A DNA stretch of 64,000 nt from Sphingomonas sp. 32-62-10 (GTDB lineage Bacteria > Pseudomonadota > Alphaproteobacteria > Sphingomonadales > Sphingomonadaceae): contig NCEE01000023.1 of assembly GCA_002280555.1 (NCBI GenBank), positions 62,001 to 126,000 on the forward strand, written 5' to 3'. The notes under the pieces were generated by a model that did no database searches, was not told the DNA's origin, and saw only the letters and a program-made list of their open reading frames with translations. Below, piece by piece: positions 1 to 9,130 of the stretch. Each line of letters starts with the position of its first letter. The stretch's first letter is position 1. Made by a program: the position numbers and the translations under genes.

Positions 1-326
1 TGCGTAAATTTTCTGTCATTGCCGCCGCGCTGAGCGTTGCGGCCATTGCGCTTCCCGCTGCTGCCACGGCGCAAACGTCGCAGTCGATCAACCAGCGCCA
101 GGCCAATCTGAGCGCGCGGATCGATCAGGGCGTGCGTTCGGGCGCGCTCAACCGCAACGAAGCGTATCGGCTGCGGACCCAGTTCCGCGCCCTTACCCGG
201 CTCGAGGCCAATTACCGTCGCAGCCGTCCGGGCCTGACGCTGGCCGAGCGACGCGATCTCGATCAGCGGTTGGATGTGCTGAGCCGCCGGATCCAGGTCC
301 AGAAGCGTGATCGCCAGTATCGCTAA
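1..326 (+). CDS. Small secreted hypothetical protein (5' end cut by one base)
   Basis: The reading frame enters at the window edge with only the TG of its start codon visible, so just the A of the ATG is missing. The product is about 108 residues. Residues 1-25 look like a cleavable signal peptide (basic MRKF start, Ala/Leu-rich core, cleavage near ATAQ). The mature part is very rich in Arg, Gln and Leu and looks alpha-helical and strongly basic (LSARIDQG, RRDLDQRLDVL, ending RDRQYR). This resembles small periplasmic proteins common in sphingomonads, whose function is unknown to me. A hairpin follows at 351-376. The gene is probably single, since the next gene starts 113 bases later with its own ribosome-binding site. 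Confidence 0.75.
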   Translation, partial: RKFSVIAAALSVAAIALPAAATAQTSQSINQRQANLSARIDQGVRSGALNRNEAYRLRTQFRALTRLEANYRRSRPGLTLAERRDLDQRLDVLSRRIQVQKRDRQYR

Positions 327-350
327 GGTCGGCGGTAACGGCTCGGTTGG

Positions 351-376
351 GGGGCTCGCCAGCGATGGCGGGCCCC
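351..376 (+). terminator. Possible terminator hairpin after the first gene
   Basis: An 11-bp stem (GGGGCTCGCCA / TGGCGGGCCCC, one G-T pair) closes a 4-base loop, 24 bases after the stop codon. It is followed by only two T residues, so it is a weak or Rho-assisted terminator at best. Confidence 0.4.
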
Positions 377-439
377 TTGCGGCTTGTGGGCGGCACGGGC
401 TGTGCTATCCGACGATGAAACAGGGGAGAGAATATCTAG

Positions 440-2359
440 ATGCGTAGTTCGATGATCGTCGCCGTCATTCTTGCCACCACCAGCACATCGGCTATCGCCG
501 CGACCCGGCAATATAGCGGGCTGGCGATCAACGCATTGGGCACCCGCATCGCCACGATCGAAACCGGCGATGGCGGCCATCCCAAGATCACACTGCGCGC
601 AACCAAGACGGGCAAGATCGTGACGACCATCGATCCCTGTGCGACGTGCAGCTATTCCGGGCTCACCTTCGCAGCCGATGGCTCCTTGGCGTTCCTCGCT
701 CGGGATGCCCGGGTAGGAAACGTCACCCTGCGCGTGGCAAGCGCCGCAGCGGCTGACGCCGTCACGACAATTGCAACGATCCCCGGCATCGCCCAGACGC
801 CGCGCTTCTCCCCCGATGGCAAGCGCATCGCGCTGCTGGTAACGATCGGCGCGGCGAAGGAGGCGGGGGCAGCCCAGGCCGGCGTCCGGCAGGTGGGCGA
901 GATTGGCGAAAAGAATGACGAGCAACGGCTCGCGGTGTTCAATCTGGTCGGGCAGCCAGCACCGGCGGCGACGATCGAGCCGCTGTCACCCAAGGGCCGC
1001 TATATCTACGAATATGACTGGACCCCGGACGGCCTCGGCTTTGTGGTCACCAGCGCGCTCGGCAATGGCGATTCGAACTGGTGGGTTGCGACGCTCGATG
1101 CCGTTGACGCGGCCACCGGCGTGGTGCGCCAGATCGCCAAGCCGAGCACCCAGCTCAACCACCCGCGGGTCTCCCCGGACGGCAAGACGGTCGCTTATAT
1201 CGGCGGCCTGATGAGCGACTTTGGCGCCATCGGTGGCGATGTGTGGACCGTGCCATTCGAGGGCGGCGCGCCAGTGAACATCACCGCGGGAGCAAAGGCA
1301 ACGGCGACCTCGCTGGACTGGACGAGCGGCGGCCTGCGCGCGACAGTGTTGAAGGGCGATCAGGCACAGATCGTCTCGGTCAGCCCGACGACGGGCTTTT
1401 CCGCGCCGCTGTTCAGCCGCCCGGCCAGCTTTGGCGCGGGCGACGGGCGAGCGGTGTTCAGCGCCGATGGCAGGCAGGTCGCAACCGTGGTGCAGGATTA
1501 CACCACCGCGCCCGCCATCTATGCCGGGACTTTGGGATCACCGCGCAAGATTACGAAGGAGAATGACGGCGCCAAGCCGATCGTTGCCGCGCGGAGCATC
1601 AGCTGGAAGAATGACGGCTTCGATGTGCAGGGCTGGCTGCTCGCGCCGCTGAACGCTGATCCCGCGAAAAAGGCGCCGATGATCACCGTGGTCCATGGCG
1701 GCCCGGCCTCTGCGAGCACGCCCAACTTCATGGAACGCGGCACGAATGCCGATCTGATCGCGGCGGGCTATTATCTGTTCTACCCCAATCCGCGCGGCAG
1801 CTATGGCCAGGGCGAGGCGTTCGTTCAGGCGAACCGCCGCGATTTCGGCGGCGGCGATCTGCGCGATATCCTGACCGGCATCGATGCAGTGGAGAAGGTC
1901 GCACCAGTCGATGACAACCGGCTGGGCATGATGGGCGGCAGCTATGGCGGCTTCATGTCAATGTGGACGAACACCCAGACCAACCGATTCAAGGCGATTG
2001 TCGCGGGCGCGGGCCTGTCAAACTGGATCAGCTATTACGGCACCAACGGCATCGATCAGTGGATGCTGCCGTTCTTCGGCAAGACGCTGTACGAGGATTA
2101 CGACGCGTACAAGGCACCCTCGGCCATCTATTTCATGAAGACCGCCAAGACGCCGACCTTCATCTATGTCGGCGAGCGTGACATCGAAGTGCCGCCCACC
2201 CAGTCGATCGAATACTGGCACGCGCTGAAGGATTTGGGCGTACCGACCAGCCTGGTGATCTATGCCGAGGAAGGACACGGCATCCGCAGCCCCGCCAATG
2301 CCGCCGATCTGCGCAAGCGGACGATTGCGTGGTTCGACAAATATCTGGGCGGGAAGTAA
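440..2359 (+). CDS. S9 family peptidase (prolyl oligopeptidase/acylaminoacyl peptidase type)
   Basis: The product is 639 aa with an N-terminal signal peptide (about residues 1-20), so it acts in the periplasm or is secreted. Residues about 25-380 form a beta-propeller with TolB-like repeats (FSPDGKRIA, VSPDGKTVAYIG). Residues about 390-638 form the alpha/beta-hydrolase domain. The catalytic triad is readable: Ser501 in GGSYGG, Asp581 in VGERDIE and His613 in EEGHGI. Members of family S9 cleave short peptides after proline or remove acylated N-terminal residues. The exact specificity cannot be read here. The ATG at 440 is preceded by a GGGGAGAG ribosome-binding site. The gene is convergent with the cell-wall hydrolase, ten bases away. 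Confidence 0.93.
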   Translation: MRSSMIVAVILATTSTSAIAATRQYSGLAINALGTRIATIETGDGGHPKITLRATKTGKIVTTIDPCATCSYSGLTFAADGSLAFLARDARVGNVTLRVASAAAADAVTTIATIPGIAQTPRFSPDGKRIALLVTIGAAKEAGAAQAGVRQVGEIGEKNDEQRLAVFNLVGQPAPAATIEPLSPKGRYIYEYDWTPDGLGFVVTSALGNGDSNWWVATLDAVDAATGVVRQIAKPSTQLNHPRVSPDGKTVAYIGGLMSDFGAIGGDVWTVPFEGGAPVNITAGAKATATSLDWTSGGLRATVLKGDQAQIVSVSPTTGFSAPLFSRPASFGAGDGRAVFSADGRQVATVVQDYTTAPAIYAGTLGSPRKITKENDGAKPIVAARSISWKNDGFDVQGWLLAPLNADPAKKAPMITVVHGGPASASTPNFMERGTNADLIAAGYYLFYPNPRGSYGQGEAFVQANRRDFGGGDLRDILTGIDAVEKVAPVDDNRLGMMGGSYGGFMSMWTNTQTNRFKAIVAGAGLSNWISYYGTNGIDQWMLPFFGKTLYEDYDAYKAPSAIYFMKTAKTPTFIYVGERDIEVPPTQSIEYWHALKDLGVPTSLVIYAEEGHGIRSPANAADLRKRTIAWFDKYLGGK

Positions 2360-2369
2360 GCGGCGCGGA

Positions 2370-3353
2370 TCAGCGGATCGGTTTGCCGCTGTCCTTCCAT
2401 TTATCGAGGATGGTCGATTCCGGCAGCGTTGCGGTGGGCGTGTAGCCCGGTTGGGGCAGGCCACTTTGGGCATAGGCAGGCTGGATCAACGCTGCTGATG
2501 TACGGGGCTTTGGTGGCGGTGCTGGGCTGGCTGCGACGATCACCGGTGCGGCGGTTGGCTGGGCAGGGCGAGCATGCGGACCGGGGAAGGGCTCACCACC
2601 CTGATAGCTTTGGCGAAATGCACCGGGCGTGCCCCAATAGCCCTGCCAACGGTGGAAGAAATGCGCACCGATCGATGCCGTCATCACCAGCTGCCGGTTC
2701 CAGGACGGGGTGACGGCATAGGTATGGTAATGCGTCGCGGTGCCCACTCGCGCCTCGACGCTACCGGCCAGCATTTCGCCCGCCACCCGCATCGCCCGCA
2801 GCCAGCTCGCCCGCGCCGGGATGCGCGCCATCGATCCGTCGCACGCATAGCTGAATTGGCAGCCGGTGGCGCGTTCCGATCCCTGATAGATCACGCCGCA
2901 GACGGTGGCAGGGAAGGCGGGGTGGCGCACCCGGTTCAGGATGACCTGTGCGACCGCCCGCTGCCCGGCATCGGGTTCATTCGCGGCTTCGTAATAGATC
3001 GCCGCCGTCAGGCATTGCAGCGCACGAGCACGATCAGTGGCGCTGGCGCGCTGCATCGAAAAGGGCGCAGCGGGGTGGATCGAGCCATCGGCTGCGCTTG
3101 CCAGCGCATCGGCAGGAATCGGTGTGTCCGGAAGTTTGGCGGTGCCGGTTACCCCGGCGGCGGGCGCAGCTTCGTCATCGGCGACATAATAGAGCGCGGC
3201 ACCCGGAAAATGATCCGTCGCTTCATACCCCGTGGGCTTGGCGACGGTGCGCGAATGGAGCTGCTGGCTGGCGATGATCGCGCGGATGGCGGCCTGCGCC
3301 GAAAAGCCAAGACACACGGCGACGATGACGGCAATTGCCGTCGCCATCCGCAT
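2370..3353 (-). CDS. Cell wall hydrolase, SleB/Hydrolase_2 family
   Basis: The product is about 327 aa. An N-terminal hydrophobic segment (MRMATAIAVIVAVCLG) is a signal peptide or anchor. The middle (about 108-225) matches the SleB/CwlJ catalytic domain, including YYEAANEP with the conserved Glu122, QVILNRVRHPAFP and CQFSYACDG. Such enzymes cleave peptidoglycan glycan strands (lytic transglycosylase or amidase type). In non-sporulating Gram-negatives they probably act in wall remodelling. The C-terminal 100 residues are Pro/Ala-rich and look disordered. I chose the ATG at 3353, which has AGGA six bases upstream, over a GTG ten codons earlier without such a site. It is transcribed in the same direction as the M16 gene upstream. 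Confidence 0.88.
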   Translation of the reverse strand: MRMATAIAVIVAVCLGFSAQAAIRAIIASQQLHSRTVAKPTGYEATDHFPGAALYYVADDEAAPAAGVTGTAKLPDTPIPADALASAADGSIHPAAPFSMQRASATDRARALQCLTAAIYYEAANEPDAGQRAVAQVILNRVRHPAFPATVCGVIYQGSERATGCQFSYACDGSMARIPARASWLRAMRVAGEMLAGSVEARVGTATHYHTYAVTPSWNRQLVMTASIGAHFFHRWQGYWGTPGAFRQSYQGGEPFPGPHARPAQPTAAPVIVAASPAPPPKPRTSAALIQPAYAQSGLPQPGYTPTATLPESTILDKWKDSGKPIR

Positions 3354-3520
3354 CTGTCGTCCTGCCCATCGCCGCCAGAACACGCCTGAATACCTTTTGC
3401 ACCGCCACCGTGCAGCATCGCTACGGCGCCAAGCGCCATAGCCGGTTTCAGAACGCTTCGCGCGGGCAGATTTCGGCCTGTCCCACCGCGAAACGATTGA
3501 TGGTTAATGTAATTTTCTGC

Positions 3521-6361
3521 CTATTTGAGCGTCGGCGAGTCCAGCTTGAGCGCCGAGGCCGGGATGAGTTCGAGGCCAGGATAAGCCTTGCGCAGATCAT
3601 CGATGAACGCCTTGGACTCCCCGACCACGACGATGCTGGCGGTGGTGGGATCAAGCAGCTTGGCAGCTGCTGCCTGCACCGCTGCCGGATCGACGCCCTG
3701 GATCCGCGCGGCATAGGTCTGCAGCTCGCTTAGGGGCACATCGTCGATGACATAGCCACCGATCAAATTGGCGATTCCACCAGTCGTCTCGGCGGATCGG
3801 CCAAAGCCGCCGATCAACACGGCCTTTCGCGTATCCAGTTCAGCCGCAGGCGCCTTTTCACTGCCCAAGCGCTTCATTTCGGCGACGATTAGCGACACGA
3901 CTTCGGCGGCGGACGGGTTCTTGGTCTGGGTGCTCGCGCTGATCGGGCCGGGCTGCCGCCGTGCCGCAACCGAGCTGCCGGCCCCATAAGCAAGCCCGCG
4001 CTTGATGCGGATTTCCTGGTTGAGCCGCGACGAGAAGCCGACCCCCAGCGTCGCATTGGCGACGGCCGCAGGGTAATAATCGGCATTTTTGCGGGCGATG
4101 CCGACGCGCGAGATGACCACGCCTGCCTGACCAGCACCTGGGAAATCGACAACGATCACGCGGGGGGCGGGGTAGGTTTGTTGCGCCACAGCTGGCGCTG
4201 CGGCCGCACCGGCTGGTGATTTCCATGCAGCGAAGTTCTTCGCTGCCAGCGCGCGGGCCTGCGCGAGCGTGATATCACCGACCAGCACCAGCGCCGCCCG
4301 ATCCGGTCGCCAGCTGGCCGCATAGCTGTTGGTCACGTCGACGCGGGTGACAGCTTTTAGGGATTCTGGTGTGCCCGACAGCAAATGGCCATAGGGCGAT
4401 CCACCGAATACGGCGCGGGCCGCAACGAACCCGGCGAGGCGGGCTGGGTCCTTCAACTCCACGCCGATCCCGTCGATTGCCTGGGTGCGGGCGCGATCGA
4501 TTTCGTCCTGCGCAAAGGCAGGGTTCATCGCGACATCGGCAAGGATCGCCAAAGCGGGCACCGCCTGATCGGATTTTACTGCGACGCTGACCGATGCGCC
4601 GTCCCAATCGGCATCGCTGCTGATCGATCCGCCGAGGGATTCGATCTGGCGGGCGATGTCGGTTGCCGAGCGCGTCGTCGTGCCCTTGGTGAGCAACGCG
4701 GCGGCGAGATTGTTCAACCCGGCGCGGTCCGCCGGATCGGCGGCGCCACCGCCGGGTGTCACGACCACGGTGGCGGAAATCAGCGGCAGATCATGCTTTT
4801 CGACCACGATGACGCGCAGTCCATTGGCGAGCCGCGTCTCGACGGGGGTCGGGATGGCAGCGGCGATGGGGGCGCCGGGTGCGGGCGGCAAGATGCGCTC
4901 AGCGGCTGGGGCGGGCGTGAAGACCTGAATATCGGCGGGTGCAGCGAGCGCGGCAACTTGCACCGTCGGTGCCACGTCAATCGCATCGCCCTTTGGCCCG
5001 CCGGGCGTGGCGGGGAGATAGCGCACCGTCGCCGATCGATTCTCAGCCAGGTATCGGCGTGCGACGCGCTGGACATCGGCGGCGGTTACCGCGGCAAGCG
5101 CCGTGAGCTGGCGATCAGCAGCGCGGGGATCGCCATCAATGATCACAGCGCTGGCGATGGCCGATGCCTTGCCGTCTGCGGTCTCGCGCTGGCTAATCGC
5201 GCCGGTGAGCAGCTGGTTTTTCGCTTCGTTCAGCTCGGCGGCAGAAACCGGCTTGTCGCGAATGCGGGCGATCTCCGCCTTCAGCCCAGCCTCGCCCGCT
5301 TCGACCGTCTTGCCGCCCGCCAGGATCGCATAGACGGCAAACGCACCGGTCGACTGTTTGGAATCGAGGAAGGTACCTGCTGCCTGCGCGGTCTGATCGC
5401 GGTAGACCAGCGATTCATAGAGGCGTGAGCTTTCCCCGGCGGACAGGATCGCGTTCAGCACCGCCAATGGCGCGGAATCGGGGTGGCGGTCGGCGGGAAT
5501 TGGATAGCTCATGATGATCGCCGGCAGCGGGGTGTTATCTTCATACACCGTCCGCGTGATCGCAGCGGTCCGCTCGGGCTCAGTCACGGTAACGCGCGGG
5601 ATCGGGCGATCAGGCTTTTTGATGCCTGCGAAATACTGATCGATCCAGGCATCGAGCTGCTTAGGATCGAAATTGCCCGCCACCACCAGCACGGCATTGT
5701 CGGGCCGGTAATAGGTCGCGTGGAACGCGCGGACATCGTCGATCGATGCGGCTTCCAGATCGGCGATGCTGCCAATGCCGGGACGGGCATAAGGATGCGT
5801 GGTGTACGAAATTTCGGGGAAGTAGAGCGAGAACAGCTTGCCGTAAGGCTGAGCGAGCACGCGCAGCCGCAATTCTTCTTTCACGACATCGCGTTCGGAC
5901 GCAAAGGTCGTCGGCTCGACCACTAGCGTCGCCATGCGGTCGGCTTCTGCGAACAACAGTCGTTGAAGGTGGTTGGCGGGTACCGTCTGGTAGTAATTGG
6001 TGTAATCGTCATTGGTCGATGCGTTGTTGAAGCCGCCGACATCCTCGGTCAGGCGATCGAATTGTTCGGGAACCAGATTGCGCGTCGCCTTGAACATCAA
6101 ATGTTCAAACATATGGGCAAAGCCCGATTTGCCCTTGGGATCGTCCTTCGATCCAACATCATACCAGACCTGCACGGATACGGTCGCTGTACCGGTATCG
6201 CGGATCGCATAGACGCGCAGGCCATTGGCAAGCGTGCGTTCGGTATAGGCGATCGGCTTTACGGCCGTGGTTGCCGCCCTAGGCAGCCGGGTGGTCTTTG
6301 CCTGCGCGGTGAACGGCAGAGCGGCAACGCTGAGGAAAAGGGCGGCACGTGCGATATGCAT
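3521..6361 (-). CDS. M16 family zinc metallopeptidase, two fused M16 modules
   Basis: The product is 946 aa with a signal peptide (residues 1-21), so it is periplasmic. The first half carries the inverted zinc motif HMFEH (His83, Glu86, His87) and a downstream VVKEE that supplies the third ligand. Each half has paired peptidase_M16 and M16_C regions. The second half (from about residue 510, ANGLRVIVVEKHDLP) keeps the fold but lacks HxxEH and should be the non-catalytic partner, as in mitochondrial processing peptidase or pitrilysin-like fusions. It likely degrades oligopeptides in the periplasm. The start is an ATG, and the small membrane protein gene lies 48 bases upstream on the same strand. 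Confidence 0.93.
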   Translation of the reverse strand: MHIARAALFLSVAALPFTAQAKTTRLPRAATTAVKPIAYTERTLANGLRVYAIRDTGTATVSVQVWYDVGSKDDPKGKSGFAHMFEHLMFKATRNLVPEQFDRLTEDVGGFNNASTNDDYTNYYQTVPANHLQRLLFAEADRMATLVVEPTTFASERDVVKEELRLRVLAQPYGKLFSLYFPEISYTTHPYARPGIGSIADLEAASIDDVRAFHATYYRPDNAVLVVAGNFDPKQLDAWIDQYFAGIKKPDRPIPRVTVTEPERTAAITRTVYEDNTPLPAIIMSYPIPADRHPDSAPLAVLNAILSAGESSRLYESLVYRDQTAQAAGTFLDSKQSTGAFAVYAILAGGKTVEAGEAGLKAEIARIRDKPVSAAELNEAKNQLLTGAISQRETADGKASAIASAVIIDGDPRAADRQLTALAAVTAADVQRVARRYLAENRSATVRYLPATPGGPKGDAIDVAPTVQVAALAAPADIQVFTPAPAAERILPPAPGAPIAAAIPTPVETRLANGLRVIVVEKHDLPLISATVVVTPGGGAADPADRAGLNNLAAALLTKGTTTRSATDIARQIESLGGSISSDADWDGASVSVAVKSDQAVPALAILADVAMNPAFAQDEIDRARTQAIDGIGVELKDPARLAGFVAARAVFGGSPYGHLLSGTPESLKAVTRVDVTNSYAASWRPDRAALVLVGDITLAQARALAAKNFAAWKSPAGAAAAPAVAQQTYPAPRVIVVDFPGAGQAGVVISRVGIARKNADYYPAAVANATLGVGFSSRLNQEIRIKRGLAYGAGSSVAARRQPGPISASTQTKNPSAAEVVSLIVAEMKRLGSEKAPAAELDTRKAVLIGGFGRSAETTGGIANLIGGYVIDDVPLSELQTYAARIQGVDPAAVQAAAAKLLDPTTASIVVVGESKAFIDDLRKAYPGLELIPASALKLDSPTLK

Positions 6362-6409
6362 GCGATTACTCCGGCAGGAAGAAGGGCAGGTCAGGCAGAC
6401 GGCAATCGG

Positions 6410-6616
6410 TCAGTCGCGATCCTTGCGACCGCTGCGCGCATAGAGCAGCGCCGCCGCCAGCGCGGCCGAACCGATGCCGATGCCGATGCCGATCGGCACG
6501 AGCGGCCATTTGCCTTCCTTGGCCTTGGCCTGTTTCTCCTGATCCGTAACCTCGGCGGCTTCGCGCACGCGCTTGGCGGCATGGGCTGCCGCTTCGATTT
6601 CGTTCATCTCGGCCAT
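6410..6616 (-). CDS. Small single-pass membrane protein, unknown function
   Basis: The product is 68 aa with an acidic, helical N-terminal half (EIEAAAHAAKRVREAAE) and one strong membrane segment (about residues 39-60, glycine- and isoleucine-rich), ending in a basic tail. The ATG has a GAGGAG ribosome-binding site at good spacing, which supports a real gene. It sits between tgt and the M16 peptidase on the same strand. I do not recognise a family. Confidence 0.65.
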   Translation of the reverse strand: MAEMNEIEAAAHAAKRVREAAEVTDQEKQAKAKEGKWPLVPIGIGIGIGSAALAAALLYARSGRKDRD

Positions 6617-6650
6617 GTTACTCTCCTCACCGCCGTTACGCTCGGGCTAT

Positions 6651-7778
6651 TCAAGCGCCAGCATAGTCCGTTCTGAAGCGTTGTGCGAAGCTTGTCAGCC
6701 TTTGTTCTGCAATCGCGCGACGCAAATCATCCATCAACGTCTCATAAAACCACAGATTATGCTCGGTCATTAGCATCGCGCCGAGAATTTCGGCAGATCG
6801 CACCAGATGATGGAGATAGGCACGGCTCCACCCCTTGCACACCGGGCACGCGCAGCTGGGGTCTAACGGGCCCAAATCCTCTGCGAATTTTGCGTTGCGG
6901 ATGTTAATGGCGCCGTGCCGGGTAAAGGCCTGGCCAGTGCGGCCCGACCGGGTCGGCAGTACACAATCGAACATGTCGATACCGCGCTCTACCGCGCCGA
7001 CGATGTCATCGGGCTTGCCAACCCCCATCAGATAGCGCGGCTTATCTTCAGGCAGCTGGCCCGGCGCGAAATCGAGGCACGCGAACATGGCCGGCTGGCC
7101 TTCGCCCACCGCCAGGCCCCCAACGGCATACCCATCAAAGCCGATCTCGATCAGCGCATCGGCACTTGCCTTGCGTAACCGTTCATCAAGCGCACCCTGC
7201 TGGATGCCGAAAATTGCTGCGCGTTCGGCATGTGCACCGCCGCCGTCGAACGCGGCGCGGGATCGCTTTGCCCAGCGCATCGACCTTGCCATCGCCGCCT
7301 GCTGCACCTCGGGCGTAGATGTCGTTGGCACCAGTTCGTCGAACGCCATCACAATGTCCGATCCGAGCAATCGCTGAATTTCGATCGATCGTTCGGGGGA
7401 GAGCGTATGGCGGCTGCCGTCAAGGTGCGACTTGAACGTCACCCCATCCTCGCTGCGGGTAGTGAGATCGGACAGGCTCATCACCTGATAGCCGCCACTG
7501 TCGGTCAGGATCGGGCGGTCCCAACCCATGAAACCGTGCAGACCGCCCAGTTTGGCCACGCGCTCGGCACCGGGGCGCAGCATCAGGTGATAGGTGTTGC
7601 CCAAAATAATGTCCGCCCCGCTGGCGCGGACATCGGCGGGCTTCATCGCCTTCACGGTTGCGGCAGTGCCCACCGGCATGAAAGCAGGCGTGCGGATGAT
7701 GCCGCGCTGCATCGCGATCTGCCCGGTCCGGGCGCGCCCGTCGGTGGCAGCAATCGTAAACGCAAACCGCTCGCTCAA
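6651..7778 (-). CDS. tgt: tRNA-guanine transglycosylase (queuine/preQ1)
   Basis: The product is 375 aa, the usual length for bacterial Tgt. The enzyme exchanges guanine-34 for preQ1 in GUN-anticodon tRNAs, the base-insertion step of queuosine synthesis. Visible features are LTDSGGYQVMSL (Asp93, substrate binding), the nucleophile Asp271 in FDCVLPTRSGRTG, and the zinc site Cys309, Cys311, Cys314 and His340. The start is TTG, overlapping the stop of the HAD gene upstream as TTGA, which implies translational coupling. queA lies four genes upstream on the same strand, so two consecutive enzymes of the pathway are co-directional. Confidence 0.96.
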   Translation of the reverse strand: MSERFAFTIAATDGRARTGQIAMQRGIIRTPAFMPVGTAATVKAMKPADVRASGADIILGNTYHLMLRPGAERVAKLGGLHGFMGWDRPILTDSGGYQVMSLSDLTTRSEDGVTFKSHLDGSRHTLSPERSIEIQRLLGSDIVMAFDELVPTTSTPEVQQAAMARSMRWAKRSRAAFDGGGAHAERAAIFGIQQGALDERLRKASADALIEIGFDGYAVGGLAVGEGQPAMFACLDFAPGQLPEDKPRYLMGVGKPDDIVGAVERGIDMFDCVLPTRSGRTGQAFTRHGAINIRNAKFAEDLGPLDPSCACPVCKGWSRAYLHHLVRSAEILGAMLMTEHNLWFYETLMDDLRRAIAEQRLTSFAQRFRTDYAGA

Positions 7779-8461
7779 GCCACTGCCTCGCGTGGCTGCC
7801 TGAGCAGGAAATCGGTTACTTCACCCGGCGAATCAAACACCATATCGGGCTTTAACGCGGTCAGGATCGCGCGATTGGCATAGCCCCACATCACAGCAGC
7901 TTTATCGACGCCGACCTTGTTCGCCGCCACGATGTCCCGCGTTTCATCGCCGATCGCGATGACATGTTCCTTGTCGACGTTGAGCTTGCGCAGCACGCGC
8001 CGGAACCGGCGGGCCTTGCCAAACAGCGATGCGCCGCATTCGAACATCTCGATCTTCGCGACGATTTCCGGCCCCAGGATTGCGCGGACATTGCCCTCGG
8101 CATTGGAGGTGACAATCGCGATGCGCACCCCACTCGCCACCAGTTCCGCGATCATTGCCTCGACGCCGTCAAACAGCACGATCCGATCAGTCTCGCTGGC
8201 GAGCCGTTTGTGAATATGGCGCGCAATAGCCGGGATTTTCCAGCGTGGGATGCCGAGATATCGGACAACTTCACGACTCGTCCGGCCGCGTAGCCCCTCG
8301 ATCTCGGCCGGATCGACCTTGCGAAATCGAAACCGCTCGGCAAGATCGTCGGCAATCGACAGGAACCAATCGCCGCTATCGGCCAGCGTGCCATCGAAAT
8401 CGAAAATCGCGAGCTGATAGCGCGGGTCATGGCCTGCACCAGCGGTGGCAGGCGCGGTCAT
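7775..8461 (-). CDS. HAD family hydrolase (phosphoglycolate-phosphatase-like)
   Basis: The product is 228 aa. HAD motif I is FDFDGTLAD near residue 20, motif II is the TSNAEGN stretch, and motif IV is AIGDETRDIVAA followed by VGVDKAAVMWGY. A helical cap sits between motifs I and II, as in phosphoglycolate phosphatase/beta-phosphoglucomutase types. The substrate is not predictable from sequence. It overlaps the EF-hand gene upstream and tgt downstream by four bases each, so the three are very likely co-translated. Confidence 0.88.
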   Translation of the reverse strand: MTAPATAGAGHDPRYQLAIFDFDGTLADSGDWFLSIADDLAERFRFRKVDPAEIEGLRGRTSREVVRYLGIPRWKIPAIARHIHKRLASETDRIVLFDGVEAMIAELVASGVRIAIVTSNAEGNVRAILGPEIVAKIEMFECGASLFGKARRFRRVLRKLNVDKEHVIAIGDETRDIVAANKVGVDKAAVMWGYANRAILTALKPDMVFDSPGEVTDFLLRQPREAVA

Positions 8462-8985
8462 GGCACGGGTCGCCCGCGCCGCTCGCGCCCATTCAGCCCG
8501 CGCCCGAATTGCCCACGCGCGCTGTCCAGCGTCAGCAGTTCGCTGCGGACGAGCACCCCGTCCTTGTTGCGATCGAGTCGAGTGAAAGTCCGGTCGATCT
8601 GCGCGGAAAGTTCGGCCAGGGTGATGCGGTTGTCCGCATCGGTGTCGGTTTCATAGGCGCTGGGCAGCGCATTGCGATCGCCCAGCCAGCGTTCGGCCCA
8701 TTCGGACAGGCCGATATAGCCAATCGATCCTGGCGTGGTCGTTTCGACCGTTGCAAAGCTGCGGGCGACGCCTGCCTGGGCTTCGGCCCGCGTAACGCGC
8801 GCGTCGCCATCGGCATCGGTCGCACCGAGGAACAGCGCAACCGGCTCGGCCATGATCGTCGCACTGGGCGGCTGGGTGATCGGTGGCACCCGCGGTTGCA
8901 CAGCGGCATCCGGTGCGCGTTGGGCTGCAACGGGTGTGAGCGGCATCATCGCGACGATACAGATCGTTGCAGCAACAAGCCGCAT
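8458..8985 (-). CDS. Secreted EF-hand calcium-binding protein
   Basis: The product is about 175 aa. Residues 1-22 form a signal peptide (MRLVAATICIVAMM, cleavage near VAAQ). Three 12-residue EF loops are readable: DADGDARVTRAE, DTDADNRITLAE and DRNKDGVLVRSE, each with Asp at positions 1, 3 or 5 and Glu at 12. It probably binds Ca2+ in the periplasm. The partner is unknown. The start at 8985 has AAAGG six bases upstream. A longer frame from 9024 lacks a ribosome-binding site and would bury the signal peptide. It overlaps the HAD phosphatase by four bases inside a queuosine gene run. Confidence 0.85.
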   Translation of the reverse strand: MRLVAATICIVAMMPLTPVAAQRAPDAAVQPRVPPITQPPSATIMAEPVALFLGATDADGDARVTRAEAQAGVARSFATVETTTPGSIGYIGLSEWAERWLGDRNALPSAYETDTDADNRITLAELSAQIDRTFTRLDRNKDGVLVRSELLTLDSARGQFGRGLNGRERRGRPVP

Positions 8986-9130
8986 GCCAGGCCTTTCGGG
9001 GGAGGATCGTCGGGGCAGAGCCATTACGGATGAGCGATAGCCGCCTTTGGGGGCGTTGGCATAGCCTGCTTGGCGCGATCGGCGGCTTCGGGCGCAATTT
9101 TTCGCCGGGATTGGTCTCGATCAGCGCGAT